Shown here one piece after another: positions 52,100 through 61,648 of a stretch of DNA of 64,000 nucleotides. Position numbers and translations under genes: made by a program. The notes under the pieces are model-generated. The model had not been told where the DNA came from. It did not search any database and worked only from the letters and a program-made list of their open reading frames with translations. Source of the DNA: Ornithobacterium rhinotracheale (GTDB lineage: Bacteria > Bacteroidota > Bacteroidia > Flavobacteriales > Weeksellaceae); the NCBI RefSeq assembly GCF_004088395.1, contig NZ_CP035107.1, positions 1,565,001 through 1,629,000 of the forward strand, given 5' to 3'. The first letter of the stretch is position 1. The number at the start of each line of letters is the position of its first letter.

Positions 52100-53358
52100 T
52101 TTTTATTACTATTTTTAAAACTAAAATTTTCAGGCAAAATTAGATTTAAAATTACTCCAACTAAGCTACACAGACCAATGCCTGACATTTGGAATGAACC
52201 AAAATTTATATCAGCACCCCCAATGCCCACAACTAGAATCACGGAGGCTATGATTTGATTTTTAGTATTATTAAAGTCTACTTTATCGTGAATTAGGGTA
52301 TTAATCCCAATGGAGGCTATCATTCCGAAAAGTAAAATCATAATTCCACCCAAAACAGGCGTAGGAATAGAAGTCAATAGTGCCGTAAGCACGCCTATGA
52401 ACGATACCACGATCGCCGTAATTGCCGAAATCCTCAACACCATAGGATCGGTAACTTTCGTAAGCTGAATCGCGCCCGTAACCTCTGCATAAGTGGTATT
52501 GGGTGGGCCGCCTAAACACGAGGCTACGAAACTCCCTACTCCATCGCCTATCATAGTCCGGTGCAGGCCTGGCTCCTTGATAAAATCCTTATGCGCCACT
52601 TTGCCTATGGCATAAATATTCCCGATGTGCTCCACTATTGGGGCAATGGCCACAGGCGCTATATATAGCACGGCTTTCCAGCTAAATGAAGGAAACACCA
52701 AGCTCGGCGCGCTAAACCATTGGGCATTTTGAATATTATTTACCTCCACAATTCCTGCAAAATATGATACTATATAGCCCACAACCAAGGCGGTGAATAT
52801 TGGAATTAATTTAAGCATTCCTCTGCCATACATCACGGTGATGATTGCCGTGATTAAAGTAATCAAGGCTATAAGCCAATTATTGGACGCGTTTTGTATC
52901 GCTACGGGCGCTAGCGATAGCCCTATGACCATAATCACTGGCCCCACCACCACCGAAGGGAATATTTTTTGAATAAATCCTATCCCAAATTGCTTTACCA
53001 AAAGTCCAAATATTAAGTATAAAATCCCCACAGAAGCCAAGCCACTTAGCGCTCCCTCGTAGCCATAAGCCACCACAGCAATCGGAATGGGAGCAATAAA
53101 TGAAAAGCTACTCCCCAAGAATACAGGAACTTTCCCCTTTGTAATTAGGTGAAACAGCAATGTGGCAACTCCCGCAGTAAATAACGCTACGGCGGGGGTA
53201 AAGCTCTTATAAGTATCTGGAAAATTCATAATTCCCTTAGCGGCAAGCTCGGCTTCTACGCCTGTGGTTACCAAAATGGGCACTAAAATCGTGGCTCCAA
53301 ATGCCACAAACATAAACTGGATTCCGAGTAATAGTGTCTTAATTGATAAGTTTTTCAT
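52096..53358 (-). CDS. Uracil-xanthine permease, NCS2 family
   Basis: 420 residues with about 12-14 membrane helices. It has the NCS2 motif around AIAPIVEHIGNIYAIGKVAHKDF and GDGVGSFVASCLGGPPNTTYAEV (QNxGxxxxT-type helix region with NTTYAE, as in UraA). It should import uracil with protons. The next gene upstream (5 bases) is a second NCS2-type permease, and before that an outer-membrane protein, together a nucleobase uptake operon. Confidence 0.9.
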   Translation of the reverse strand: MKNLSIKTLLLGIQFMFVAFGATILVPILVTTGVEAELAAKGIMNFPDTYKSFTPAVALFTAGVATLLFHLITKGKVPVFLGSSFSFIAPIPIAVVAYGYEGALSGLASVGILYLIFGLLVKQFGIGFIQKIFPSVVVGPVIMVIGLSLAPVAIQNASNNWLIALITLITAIITVMYGRGMLKLIPIFTALVVGYIVSYFAGIVEVNNIQNAQWFSAPSLVFPSFSWKAVLYIAPVAIAPIVEHIGNIYAIGKVAHKDFIKEPGLHRTMIGDGVGSFVASCLGGPPNTTYAEVTGAIQLTKVTDPMVLRISAITAIVVSFIGVLTALLTSIPTPVLGGIMILLFGMIASIGINTLIHDKVDFNNTKNQIIASVILVVGIGGADINFGSFQMSGIGLCSLVGVILNLILPENFSFKNSNKN

Positions 53359-53363
53359 CTGAT

Positions 53364-54665
53364 TTAATGTAATAATGATACAACTATTTCAAAAATCGAA
53401 AGCGTGCCGATGAACCACATAATTGGGTGTACCTCTCTAAATCGCCCTGTGCCCACACAGAGGATTAAATAACTCCCGAAGCCAAACGCGATTCCAGAGC
53501 TGATGCTGTATGTGAGTGGCATTAAAATTAAGGTCAAAAATACTGGCACGGCTAAATATAATTGGCTAAAATCAATTCGCACTAAGTGCTTTACCATATA
53601 AATCCCAACTAAAATCAGAGCTGGTGCCGTGGCATAAGCTGGCACAATCCCAATAATTGGCGCAAAAAACATAGCAAATAAGAAAAATAACGCCGTAAAG
53701 ACTGAACTCAGCCCCGTGCGCGCACCATTGGCAATTCCTGCTGCCGACTCAATGTAGGTAACTGTGCTGCTTGTCCCTAAAATACCGCTAAGCATCGTGG
53801 TGAATGCATCTGCTTCCAGCACTTTTTTGATGTGTGGCATTTTCCCATCTTTATCCACTAGTCCTGCCTCCATTGAGCAAGCAAGCGCCGTGCCGATGGA
53901 ATCAAATAAATTCACAAAGAGAAACGAAAAAATAGGGATAATGAAACTTATTTTTAAGATTGAAAATACATCTAATTTGCCAAAAACGGGCATAATACTC
54001 GGAGGCAAACTCATCACATTCTCTGGCAAGCTCACCGCGGGGTCAAATATAAAGCCTAAAAAGGTGGATAGTAAAATCCCTATCAAAATAGAGCCTTTTG
54101 CCCTATAAATCTCTAATAAAATGGTAGCTAAAAAGCCTATCAGCCCAATGATTAAACCTGGTGAAAAGCCTCCCAACCCAATGAGTGTTGCGGGATTTGC
54201 CACGATAAGCCCCATATTTTTCAGCCCAATAAATGCAATGAAAAGCCCTATCCCTGAGCCAATTGCAATTCTCAGAGGCTCTGGAATGGAATCTATGATT
54301 TTGTGCCGCAACCCCAGCACCGAGATAATGATGAATACCACCCCTGAAAGGAATACCACTCCTAGCGCTTGTTGCCAAGAGGCGCCTTGCGTTAAGACTA
54401 GTGTGTAGGTAAACATTGCATTAAGCCCCATACCTGGCGCCATAGCAAAGGGGACATTTGCCCAAAATCCCACCACCAGCGTGCCTATTACGCCCGCGAT
54501 ACAGGTAACTGAAATCAGCGCTCCTTTGTCCATTCCTGTTTCTGAAAGCACATTAGGGTTTACAAAAATGATGTAGGCCATCGTTAAAAAAGTAACTAGG
54601 CCGCCCATAAACTCCTGCCGTACACTTGTGTTTCTTTCCTTTAATTTAAAAAATTTAGCTAGCAT
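53364..54665 (-). CDS. Purine permease, AzgA/PbuG-type NCS2 family
   Basis: 433 residues, about 12 membrane helices. Signposts are EFMGGLVTFLTMAYIIFVNPNVL at the N-terminus, FAMAPGMGLNAMFTYTLVLTQG, and GTSSTVTYIESAAGIANGARTGL. This branch imports guanine, hypoxanthine or adenine. It precedes the uracil permease by 5 bases and follows the DUF5020 gene by 27 bases, so both base classes enter through one operon. Confidence 0.9.
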   Translation of the reverse strand: MLAKFFKLKERNTSVRQEFMGGLVTFLTMAYIIFVNPNVLSETGMDKGALISVTCIAGVIGTLVVGFWANVPFAMAPGMGLNAMFTYTLVLTQGASWQQALGVVFLSGVVFIIISVLGLRHKIIDSIPEPLRIAIGSGIGLFIAFIGLKNMGLIVANPATLIGLGGFSPGLIIGLIGFLATILLEIYRAKGSILIGILLSTFLGFIFDPAVSLPENVMSLPPSIMPVFGKLDVFSILKISFIIPIFSFLFVNLFDSIGTALACSMEAGLVDKDGKMPHIKKVLEADAFTTMLSGILGTSSTVTYIESAAGIANGARTGLSSVFTALFFLFAMFFAPIIGIVPAYATAPALILVGIYMVKHLVRIDFSQLYLAVPVFLTLILMPLTYSISSGIAFGFGSYLILCVGTGRFREVHPIMWFIGTLSIFEIVVSLLH

Positions 54666-54692
54666 AATTAATGTTTCTTTATTTACTTAATG

Positions 54693-55370
54693 TTAAAGCA
54701 CCCAACGCGCCATCACTGTGGGGTTTATTTGGAAATCATTACTAGGCACAAAGTTTTTACTAATTTCGATTTCTGTGCCGAGCGAAAAATGCTCATTGAT
54801 ATTATACAACAACTGTGGCTCGGTGAGGAATACGGCATTCTTCCCTCCATCGGCAGCTGGGGTGCTCCACACATCTAGGAAGCCCCTGAATGTGATTTTA
54901 TTTTGTGCAAAATTCTTAAACCACACAGCTGTAAACTGCCCATCTAGCCCATTAGAATCCTGAATCCATTTGTAGAGGTATGAGGTCTGAATCGTGAAAT
55001 TGCCTATCTTCACGGGGAATCCAATTCCTGTGAGCACCGCAGGCTTTATAGGAATGCCCAGCGGAGTGTCGCCCTGCGTAATTAAAAAACCATCGTTGTA
55101 CTCTATGTGAAAATTGAGCCCATCGATGGTTTTATTTTTAATATTAAATTTTCGTGCAATTTCAAAGTAGACAAGCGATGCGCCGTCGGGACGATTGAAA
55201 TCTATGTCGGTAAACATAAAAGTGCTCCCTAGGCGGTCGGGTTTGAAAATCTCGAAAGTGCCCGTGAGATAATCTCTGTCTTTGCCTAAATCGTAGTGCA
55301 ACTGAAACTCCTGCGCTTGGCTTTTTATTCCTAAAATGGCCAAGAATAGTACTAAAACTTTTTTCATCAT
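54693..55370 (-). CDS. DUF5020 outer-membrane protein (Tsx-like nucleoside channel candidate)
   Basis: 225 residues. Signal peptide 1-19 (IKSQAQ), then a 12-strand-type barrel: FQLHYDLGKDRDYLTGTFEIFKPDRLGSTFMFTDIDFN, FHIEYNDGFLI, GIGFPVKIGNFTIQTSYLYKW, and a C-terminal NPTVMARWVL. The FMFTDIDF and FHIEYND segments are like Tsx/DUF5020 barrels. Being the first gene of an operon with two nucleobase permeases, it probably lets nucleosides or bases through the outer membrane; that link is inferred from context. Confidence 0.82.
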   Translation of the reverse strand: MMKKVLVLFLAILGIKSQAQEFQLHYDLGKDRDYLTGTFEIFKPDRLGSTFMFTDIDFNRPDGASLVYFEIARKFNIKNKTIDGLNFHIEYNDGFLITQGDTPLGIPIKPAVLTGIGFPVKIGNFTIQTSYLYKWIQDSNGLDGQFTAVWFKNFAQNKITFRGFLDVWSTPAADGGKNAVFLTEPQLLYNINEHFSLGTEIEISKNFVPSNDFQINPTVMARWVL

Positions 55371-55499
55371 ATGTTTGAATTTAAAGGCAAAAATATTTAG
55401 AATTTTTAACGCACGAAAAACTTTTTAGCTCAAAATGATGATAAGTTTTTAAAAAATTATAAACAAATTAAAATCAAATATCCAAAATCACTTGATTAT

Positions 55500-55556
55500 A
55501 AGGCTAAGTTTAGCCTTGATTAAATTTACAAAATAAATTTGTTAGATTAGACTAAC
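55500..55556 (+). promoter_or_regulatory. Two palindromic operator candidates upstream of a TonB receptor
   Basis: AAGGCTAAGTTTAGCCTT (55500-55517, arms of 8 around GT) and GTTAGATTAGACTAAC (55541-55556). The second resembles the left and centre of the DtxR/IdeR metal box TTAGGTTAGCCTAACCTAA; the first has the GGCTAA/TTAGCC arms. Both lie 37-90 bases before the ATG. A DtxR-family iron or manganese repressor is the natural candidate; this is an inference. Confidence 0.5.
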
Positions 55557-55592
55557 TTTTATATTTTTACATCAAAATTTAAAGATTAACAC

Positions 55593-57656
55593 ATGAAAAC
55601 AATCACTACTAGTTTAATGCTACTATCGACAATGTCGGGAGTTTTAGCGCAAAAACCCACCACAGATTCCATTAATAATAAGTTCAATATCGATCCCATA
55701 GTAGTTTCGGGAACGCTTCGACCTGTAACCAAAACGCAAAGTGCTGTTCCTGTGGAAGTGTACACCAAAGCCTTTTTTCAGCAAAATCCAAGTCCCAATT
55801 TATTTGAAGCCTTAGGAAACATCAACGGGATTCGCCCGCAGGTAAATTGCAATGTTTGCAACACGGGCGACATCCACATCAATGGGCTAGAAGGTCCCAA
55901 TACCATGGTTCTCATCGATGGAATGCCCATCGTGAGTGGGCTAAGCACCGTGTATGGACTAAGCGGGATTCCAGAGGATTTGATTGAGCGTGTAGAAGTG
56001 GTAAAAGGTCCTGCCTCTACTCTTTACGGATCCGAAGCGGTGGGCGGATTGATTAACATTATTACTAAAAATCCCTTGACGGCACCTAAATTTTCTGTAA
56101 ACGCCTTCGCCTCTTCGTGGCAAAAATACAATGTAGATTTGGCAACGAAGTTTAACGCAGGCGAAAAGGTTTCTTCTCTCGTGGGGCTTAATTACTTTAA
56201 TTATAGCAATCCGATTGATAAGAATAATGACAATTTCACGGATTTAACTTTACAAAATCGCGTTTCGGTGTTTAATAAATGGAGCGTGAACCGCCCTGAA
56301 AACCGAAAATTCACTTTTGCGGGACGATATGTGTACGAAGATCGCTGGGGCGGCGAAATGGACTGGAACAAATCCTACCGTGGCACCGACATTAAATACG
56401 GCGAAAGCATTTACACCAGCCGCTGGGAAGCTTTTGGGACTTACCAATTGCCCACTACCGAAAAGATTTTCCTAGACATTAGCTTAAACCACCATCACCA
56501 AGACAGCTACTACGGCACAGACAAATTCTTAGCCGATCAAAACATTTATTTCGGGCAATTGACTTGGCACAAAAACATCGGAATTCATAATTTATTATTT
56601 GGTGCAGCTTATCGCTACACTTATTATGACGACAACACGCCTGCGACCATGCAGGATTATGCACACGCCAAAGAAACGCATTTGCCAGGCGCATTTGTGC
56701 AAGATGAAATTCATTTAAATCCCCAAAATGTATTGCTTGCAGGATTGAGATATGATTACAATTCGGCTCACGGAAATATTTTTTCTCCAAGAATTAATTA
56801 CAAATGGAACTCTGCCGACAAAAACACGATTTTACGCCTAAGTGCAGGCAATGGATACCGCGTAGTAAATGTATTTACCGAAGACCATGCGGCACTCACA
56901 GGAGCACGCGAAGTGATTTTTAAAGATCATTTAAAACCAGAAACTTCTTGGAACGGAAATGTGAATTTAGTTCAAAATTTCTATACCGATGCGGGCAATT
57001 TCTTTAATCTAGACTTTAGTGCATTTTACACCTATTTCAACAATAAAATCGTTGCCGATTACGACGAAAATCCCAACCAAATCGTGTATGATAATTTAAA
57101 AGACCATGCCATTTCTAAAGGGCTTTCACTAAGTTTTAATGCCTATACCAAGCTGGGCTTAAAATTAAATCTAGGAGCCACTTTGCAAGATGTGTATTCG
57201 GTGGAAAATAACGAAAAAATTCAGCAAGAATTTACCGAACATTTTTCGGGCTCATGGGGAATTGGTTATGAATTTAAAAAAGCTAAATTAAAAATTGATT
57301 ACACAGGAAATTTACGCAGCCCTATGAAATTACCTCTCCTGAGCGAAACCGATCCAAGACCCGAGAAATCGCCTTGGTATTCGATACAAAACATACAAAT
57401 CAGCAAAAGCTTTAACAACGGATTGGAGGTGTATGGCGGTGTGAAAAACTTGCTAGATTTCACTCCATACAAGCATGCCCCATTTGTGATTGCTCGTGCG
57501 CATGATCCATTCGATAAAGAGGTGGTTTTCAATGACAAAAATGAAGCAATTCCTACACCTAATAATCCATACGGACTCACATTCGACCCGTCGTATGTTT
57601 ACGCTACCAATCAAGGAATTAGAGCCTTCTTGGGCGTAAGATTCAATCTTAAATAA
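55593..57656 (+). CDS. TonB-dependent receptor (probable iron, heme or other metal uptake)
   Basis: 687 residues. Signal peptide 1-19 (SGVLAQ), TonB box region DPIVVSGTLRPVTKTQ, plug with LFEALGNINGIRPQVNCNVCNTGDIHINGLEGPNTMVLIDG (a Cys pair in NCNVC) and GSEAVGGLINIITKNP, then a barrel with C-terminal GVRFNLK. The NVCNTGDIxxxGL plug is that of HmuR/CirA/BtuB-like receptors. The palindromes upstream suggest metal-dependent repression. It has no carboxypeptidase-like N-domain. Substrate undetermined. Confidence 0.86.
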   Translation: MKTITTSLMLLSTMSGVLAQKPTTDSINNKFNIDPIVVSGTLRPVTKTQSAVPVEVYTKAFFQQNPSPNLFEALGNINGIRPQVNCNVCNTGDIHINGLEGPNTMVLIDGMPIVSGLSTVYGLSGIPEDLIERVEVVKGPASTLYGSEAVGGLINIITKNPLTAPKFSVNAFASSWQKYNVDLATKFNAGEKVSSLVGLNYFNYSNPIDKNNDNFTDLTLQNRVSVFNKWSVNRPENRKFTFAGRYVYEDRWGGEMDWNKSYRGTDIKYGESIYTSRWEAFGTYQLPTTEKIFLDISLNHHHQDSYYGTDKFLADQNIYFGQLTWHKNIGIHNLLFGAAYRYTYYDDNTPATMQDYAHAKETHLPGAFVQDEIHLNPQNVLLAGLRYDYNSAHGNIFSPRINYKWNSADKNTILRLSAGNGYRVVNVFTEDHAALTGAREVIFKDHLKPETSWNGNVNLVQNFYTDAGNFFNLDFSAFYTYFNNKIVADYDENPNQIVYDNLKDHAISKGLSLSFNAYTKLGLKLNLGATLQDVYSVENNEKIQQEFTEHFSGSWGIGYEFKKAKLKIDYTGNLRSPMKLPLLSETDPRPEKSPWYSIQNIQISKSFNNGLEVYGGVKNLLDFTPYKHAPFVIARAHDPFDKEVVFNDKNEAIPTPNNPYGLTFDPSYVYATNQGIRAFLGVRFNLK

Positions 57657-57803
57657 AATCGTTTTTCGCCTCATTTTTTCATGTGTTTTTGTTTCAAGAA
57701 TAAATACTTAAAACGAAGTTAAGCTAAAAATTTATTTACCTAAAAAGATTTAACACTAAAAAATCTCAAAAAAATTGTTTTTTAAAAATAATCTCTAATT
57801 TTG

Positions 57804-57811
57804 TATCTTTG
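57804..57811 (+). promoter_or_regulatory. -7 promoter element of the ssb-gld cluster
   Basis: TATCTTTG fits TAnnTTTG, 29 bases before the ssb ATG. Confidence 0.55.
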
Positions 57812-57840
57812 AAAAATTAAACAGAGAAAAAGATTGATTT

Positions 57841-58206
57841 ATGAGTGGTTCGGTAAACAAAGTAATCCTTGTGGGAAATTTGGGAGATAATGTGAAACTA
57901 CACTATTTTGATGAGAATAATTGTATAGGGAGATTCCCACTTGCGACCAACGAAGTTTTTGTGCGAAAAGATACAGGAGAGCGAGTTACCCAAACCGAGT
58001 GGCACCAAGTGGTGGCACGCAATAAAGTGGCACAACTTTGCGAAAAGCATTTGAGCAAAGGCGACTCTGTATATGTGGAAGGAAAATTGAAAACCCGCAA
58101 ATGGGACGACAACGGAACTACACGCTACACTACTGAGGTACAAGCTACTACCATTCAGTTTTTGACTAAAAATGTAAGCACCTCGGAACATTCCGAAGAA
58201 ATTTAA
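57841..58206 (+). CDS. ssb: Single-stranded DNA-binding protein
   Basis: 121 residues. OB fold with MSGSVNKVILVGNLGDNVKLHYFDENNCIGRFPLATNEV, TEWHQVVARNKVAQLCEKHLSKGDSVYVEGKL and TRYTTEVQATTIQFL. It ends EHSEEI with no acidic DDDIPF-type tip, so it lacks the usual partner-binding tail. It is the short flavobacterial form found ahead of gldE. Start and length are as in that group. It starts the ssb-gldE-gldD cluster, 24 bases before gldE. Confidence 0.93.
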   Translation: MSGSVNKVILVGNLGDNVKLHYFDENNCIGRFPLATNEVFVRKDTGERVTQTEWHQVVARNKVAQLCEKHLSKGDSVYVEGKLKTRKWDDNGTTRYTTEVQATTIQFLTKNVSTSEHSEEI

Positions 58207-58230
58207 ATAAAGAGACTTTAAACCTTATTT

Positions 58231-59583
58231 ATGTTGGAAACAGAGCCTCCCAGTTTATTCATAAACACGATTTTTGCCTTTTCAGCCTATGATTTTGGCA
58301 AGTTATTTTTGCTTCTAATTTTGCTTTTCCTCTCGGCACTAATGTCTGGCTCGGAAGTAGCCTTCTTTTCAATCAAGAAAAAGGATTTAGTGCAAGCGAA
58401 GGAAGATGGAAAAGATGTCTCCGCCGTGGAAAATTTGCTTAAAGATAAGCAAAAACTCTTGGCCAATATCCTCATCGGGAATAATTTTATAAACATCGGG
58501 ATTGTATTGCTCTCGGCTATGATTTCCGAAGTTTTTGTACACCCGTTTTTAGAAGCTTTCACCTTAATGGGCGTCAGCTTCAAGGTGCTATTTGATGTCG
58601 TAATCATCACCTTTTTGCTTTTGCTTTTTGGCGAAATTATCCCTAAAATTTATTCCAACCAAGCGCCTTTAAAATTTGGGACTTTCACCGCTCCATTAGT
58701 TCGCTTTTTTGACATTATAGCCAAGCCTATCTCCGCACCATTGCTATGGCTTAGCTCACTGATTGAGAGGAATTTAAAAAACGAACAAAAAATCTCCGTA
58801 GACCAACTTTCCCAAGCGCTGGAAATGACCTCGGAAGATGAAATGACAACGAACGAAGAACAGCGCATTCTTGAAGGCATCGTAAATTTTGGCAATACTG
58901 AAACGCGCGAAGTGATGACGCCGCGTGTAGATATGTTTTCTATGCGCTTAAACTATGATTTTCAAGAAGTTTTACAAAAAATATCTCAACAAGGATTCTC
59001 TCGCGTACCCGTTTATGATGATGATATTGATGAGATAAAAGGCCTCCTATACGCCAAAGATTTGCTGCCCTATCTTGATGATGAAAACTTTGATTGGCAC
59101 CGCGTTTTGCGCAAGCCTTTCTTTGTCCCAGAAAATAAAAAATTAGACGATTTACTCTCTGATTTTCAGGAGAAAAAAATTCATATCGCTATCGTGGTAG
59201 ATGAGTATGGCGGCACCTCTGGCATTGTGAGTATGGAAGATATTCTAGAAGAGGTGGTGGGCGATATCTCTGATGAATTTGATGATGAAAACATCTTCTA
59301 CTCCAAATTGGATAAGGATAATTACCTATTCGAGGGGAAAACCTCGCTCAAGGATTTTATGCGCATTATGGAGATTGATGATGATACCTTTGACGAAGTG
59401 AAGGGCGAGGCTGAAACGCTCGCTGGGCTTATTCTCGAAATTAATGAAGAAACGCCTAATCGACGCCAAAAAATTCATTACAAAAACTTCATTTTCACCA
59501 TTGAATCCATTGATAAAAGAAGAATTAAACGCATAAAAGTTACACGAATACCCTTGGCCGAAAAAGAAACAAATGAAGAATAA
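58231..59583 (+). CDS. gldE: GldE, gliding-motility-associated CNNM/CBS transporter-like protein
   Basis: 450 residues. CNNM (DUF21) membrane domain (four helices, about 20-185) with LSALMSGSEVAFFSIKKKDLVQA; then two CBS domains (MTPRVDMFSMRLNYDFQEVL, FSRVPVYDD, PFFVPENKKLDDLLSDFQEKKIHIAIVVDEYGGTSGIVSMEDILEEVVGDI) and a C-terminal CorC-type domain. In Flavobacterium GldE supports GldD in gliding and type IX secretion. It overlaps gldD by 11 bases, implying coupled translation. Confidence 0.9.
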   Translation: MLETEPPSLFINTIFAFSAYDFGKLFLLLILLFLSALMSGSEVAFFSIKKKDLVQAKEDGKDVSAVENLLKDKQKLLANILIGNNFINIGIVLLSAMISEVFVHPFLEAFTLMGVSFKVLFDVVIITFLLLLFGEIIPKIYSNQAPLKFGTFTAPLVRFFDIIAKPISAPLLWLSSLIERNLKNEQKISVDQLSQALEMTSEDEMTTNEEQRILEGIVNFGNTETREVMTPRVDMFSMRLNYDFQEVLQKISQQGFSRVPVYDDDIDEIKGLLYAKDLLPYLDDENFDWHRVLRKPFFVPENKKLDDLLSDFQEKKIHIAIVVDEYGGTSGIVSMEDILEEVVGDISDEFDDENIFYSKLDKDNYLFEGKTSLKDFMRIMEIDDDTFDEVKGEAETLAGLILEINEETPNRRQKIHYKNFIFTIESIDKRRIKRIKVTRIPLAEKETNEE

Positions 59584-60136
59584 TTGCTTTCTCCTCATCA
59601 GTCTTGCCTGCCTATTGATAAGCGCCTGCAAATCAGAGAGTATGCCAAAACCTTATGGCAATGTTCGGCTGGAATACGAGGCGCCTGTATTTAAAAAATT
59701 TAGCCCTAATGCCCCCTTCGATTTTGAGGCTGAAAGAAAATCTATCCTTAAACCCAAGAAAGAGGATTTTCAATTTAACTTACACTATCCCAAGCTGAAA
59801 GCCACGATCTACCTCACCTATGAGCCTATTAAAAATAATTTACCTCAGCTCTTGATAGATTCAGAAAAATCTGTCTATGAGCCACACGCCTCACGCGCCG
59901 TGTACATAAATCCGCAAATTATAGTGCGCCCCAATGCTAAGGTATATGGCACGCTGTATGAGCTTGGTGGGGAGGCGGCTCTCAACTACCAATTTCATAT
60001 AACGGATAGCACGCGGCACTTTTTACGCGGTGCAGTTTACTTCAATGCACGCCCCAACCCAGACTCTCTGGCGCCCGCTATACAGTATATGAAAACGAAT
60101 GTAATGCACCTGATGGAGACTTTGCAGTGGAAGTAA
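59573..60136 (+). CDS. gldD: GldD, gliding motility lipoprotein
   Basis: 187 residues. Lipoprotein signal with LLISAC (Cys at about 18), then KSESMPKPYGNVRLEYEAPVFKKF, NLHYPKLKATIYLTYEPI and YELGGEAALNYQFHITDSTRHFLRGAVYFNARPNPDSLAP, all typical of GldD. The family is needed for gliding and type IX secretion in Flavobacterium. It follows gldE by overlap. Other gld genes are not in the window, so motility itself cannot be claimed. Confidence 0.92.
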   Translation: MKNNCFLLISLACLLISACKSESMPKPYGNVRLEYEAPVFKKFSPNAPFDFEAERKSILKPKKEDFQFNLHYPKLKATIYLTYEPIKNNLPQLLIDSEKSVYEPHASRAVYINPQIIVRPNAKVYGTLYELGGEAALNYQFHITDSTRHFLRGAVYFNARPNPDSLAPAIQYMKTNVMHLMETLQWK

Positions 60137-60205
60137 AAACACTTCACCCTTCAATTAAAAAAGGCTTTGTCCCCATTTTTCTGAACAAAACACTATCTTT
60201 GCAAA

Positions 60206-61636
60206 ATGAATTTACAGCAAGCCTTAAACGATTCAATTTTCAAAATCATAGCGGAAGTCTCACAACAAATGCAGCAAGAATCCTATGTAATTGGCGGATT
60301 TGTAAGAGATTTTTTACTCAATAGGGAAAATAAAAAGGATATCGACATCGTTACCGAAGGCAGTGGAATTGATTTAGCAAAGCAAATAGCTGAACAATTG
60401 CCTAATAAGCCCAAAGTATCTGTTTTTAAACGATTTGGCACAGCAATGTTCCATTACCATGGCACGGACTATGAATTTGTGGGAGCCCGAAAAGAAAGCT
60501 ACTCGGAAAACAGCCGAAAACCTGCCGTGGAAAATGGCACCATAAAAGATGATCAGCTACGCAGAGACTTCACGATAAACGCTTTAGCCATTAGCTTAAA
60601 CAAAGAAAATTATGGCGAATTCATCGATCCATTTGATGGAATCGCCGATTTAGAAAATAAAACCATTCGCACCCCTGTGGATCCCGTGCTCACTTATTCA
60701 GATGATCCATTGCGTATGATGCGTGCCATTCGTTTTGCAACACAATTAAGCTTTGATATTGAGCCAGAATCTTTTAAAGCGATCTGTGAAAACGCACAGA
60801 GACTTAAGATTCTTTCGCAAGAACGAATCATGGAAGAGTTTAACAAAATTATGCTCACACCCGTGCCATCTATTGGGCTAAAAATGCTCGATAATGCAGG
60901 ACTTTTAGAACAATTTTTACCAGAGCTCACAGCACTCAAGGGCATAGAAGAAATTGAAGGACAAACACATAAAGATAACTTCTATCACACTTTCGAGGTA
61001 GTGGACAATATTTCTAAAACCACCGACAAACTTTGGCTTCGCTGGGCAGCACTACTCCACGATATTGGAAAAGCACCCACCAAGCGTTTTGACAAAAAAA
61101 TCGGGTGGACATTCCATTCTCACGAATTTGTCGGCGGAAAAATGATTCCTGGGCTCTTTAGAAGACTCAAATTGCCCATGGGTACCGAGATGAAATATGT
61201 ACGCAAAATCGTACAACTCAGCTCCCGTCCTATCCCGCTTGTGAGCGAAGATTCTACAGATGCAGCTTTACGCCGATTGATGTTTGAAGCAGGCGATGAT
61301 TTAGAAGATTTATTCTTGCTTTGCAAAGCCGACATTACAACCAAAAACAAAAATAAACAACTTCGCTTCAAAGCCAATTTTGAAAAGGTAGAAAACAAAA
61401 TGCGCGAACTCGAAGAGCGCGACCATATTAGAAACTTTCAGCCACCCGTTTCTGGCGAAGATATTATGCAAGCTTTTGGCATAAAACCTTGCCAAGAAGT
61501 AGGACGCATTAAGTCTAAAATCAAAGATGCCATTTTGGACGGAGATTTGAAAAATAATCGCGAAGATGCTCTCCAATTCATGTTCCGAGAAGGCGAAAAA
61601 TTAGGCTTAAAAATTGCTGATAAAAATATTAAATAA
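60206..61636 (+). CDS. CCA tRNA nucleotidyltransferase / poly(A)-polymerase family protein with HD domain
   Basis: 476 residues. Nucleotidyltransferase head with YVIGGFVRDFLLNRENKKDIDIV (metal Asp pair) and RRDFTINALAISL, the neck PLRMMRAIRFATQLSF, and an HD phosphohydrolase domain LHDIGKAPTKRF...FHSHEFVGGK in the C-terminal half. It adds CCA to tRNA 3' ends. The HD domain removes phosphates in related enzymes. It stands 69 bases after gldD, with an AT-rich leader. The gene symbol is left open because the class (Cca or Pap-like) is not decided by sequence alone. Confidence 0.9.
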   Translation: MNLQQALNDSIFKIIAEVSQQMQQESYVIGGFVRDFLLNRENKKDIDIVTEGSGIDLAKQIAEQLPNKPKVSVFKRFGTAMFHYHGTDYEFVGARKESYSENSRKPAVENGTIKDDQLRRDFTINALAISLNKENYGEFIDPFDGIADLENKTIRTPVDPVLTYSDDPLRMMRAIRFATQLSFDIEPESFKAICENAQRLKILSQERIMEEFNKIMLTPVPSIGLKMLDNAGLLEQFLPELTALKGIEEIEGQTHKDNFYHTFEVVDNISKTTDKLWLRWAALLHDIGKAPTKRFDKKIGWTFHSHEFVGGKMIPGLFRRLKLPMGTEMKYVRKIVQLSSRPIPLVSEDSTDAALRRLMFEAGDDLEDLFLLCKADITTKNKNKQLRFKANFEKVENKMRELEERDHIRNFQPPVSGEDIMQAFGIKPCQEVGRIKSKIKDAILDGDLKNNREDALQFMFREGEKLGLKIADKNIK

Positions 61637-61648
61637 CAACTCACTCCT

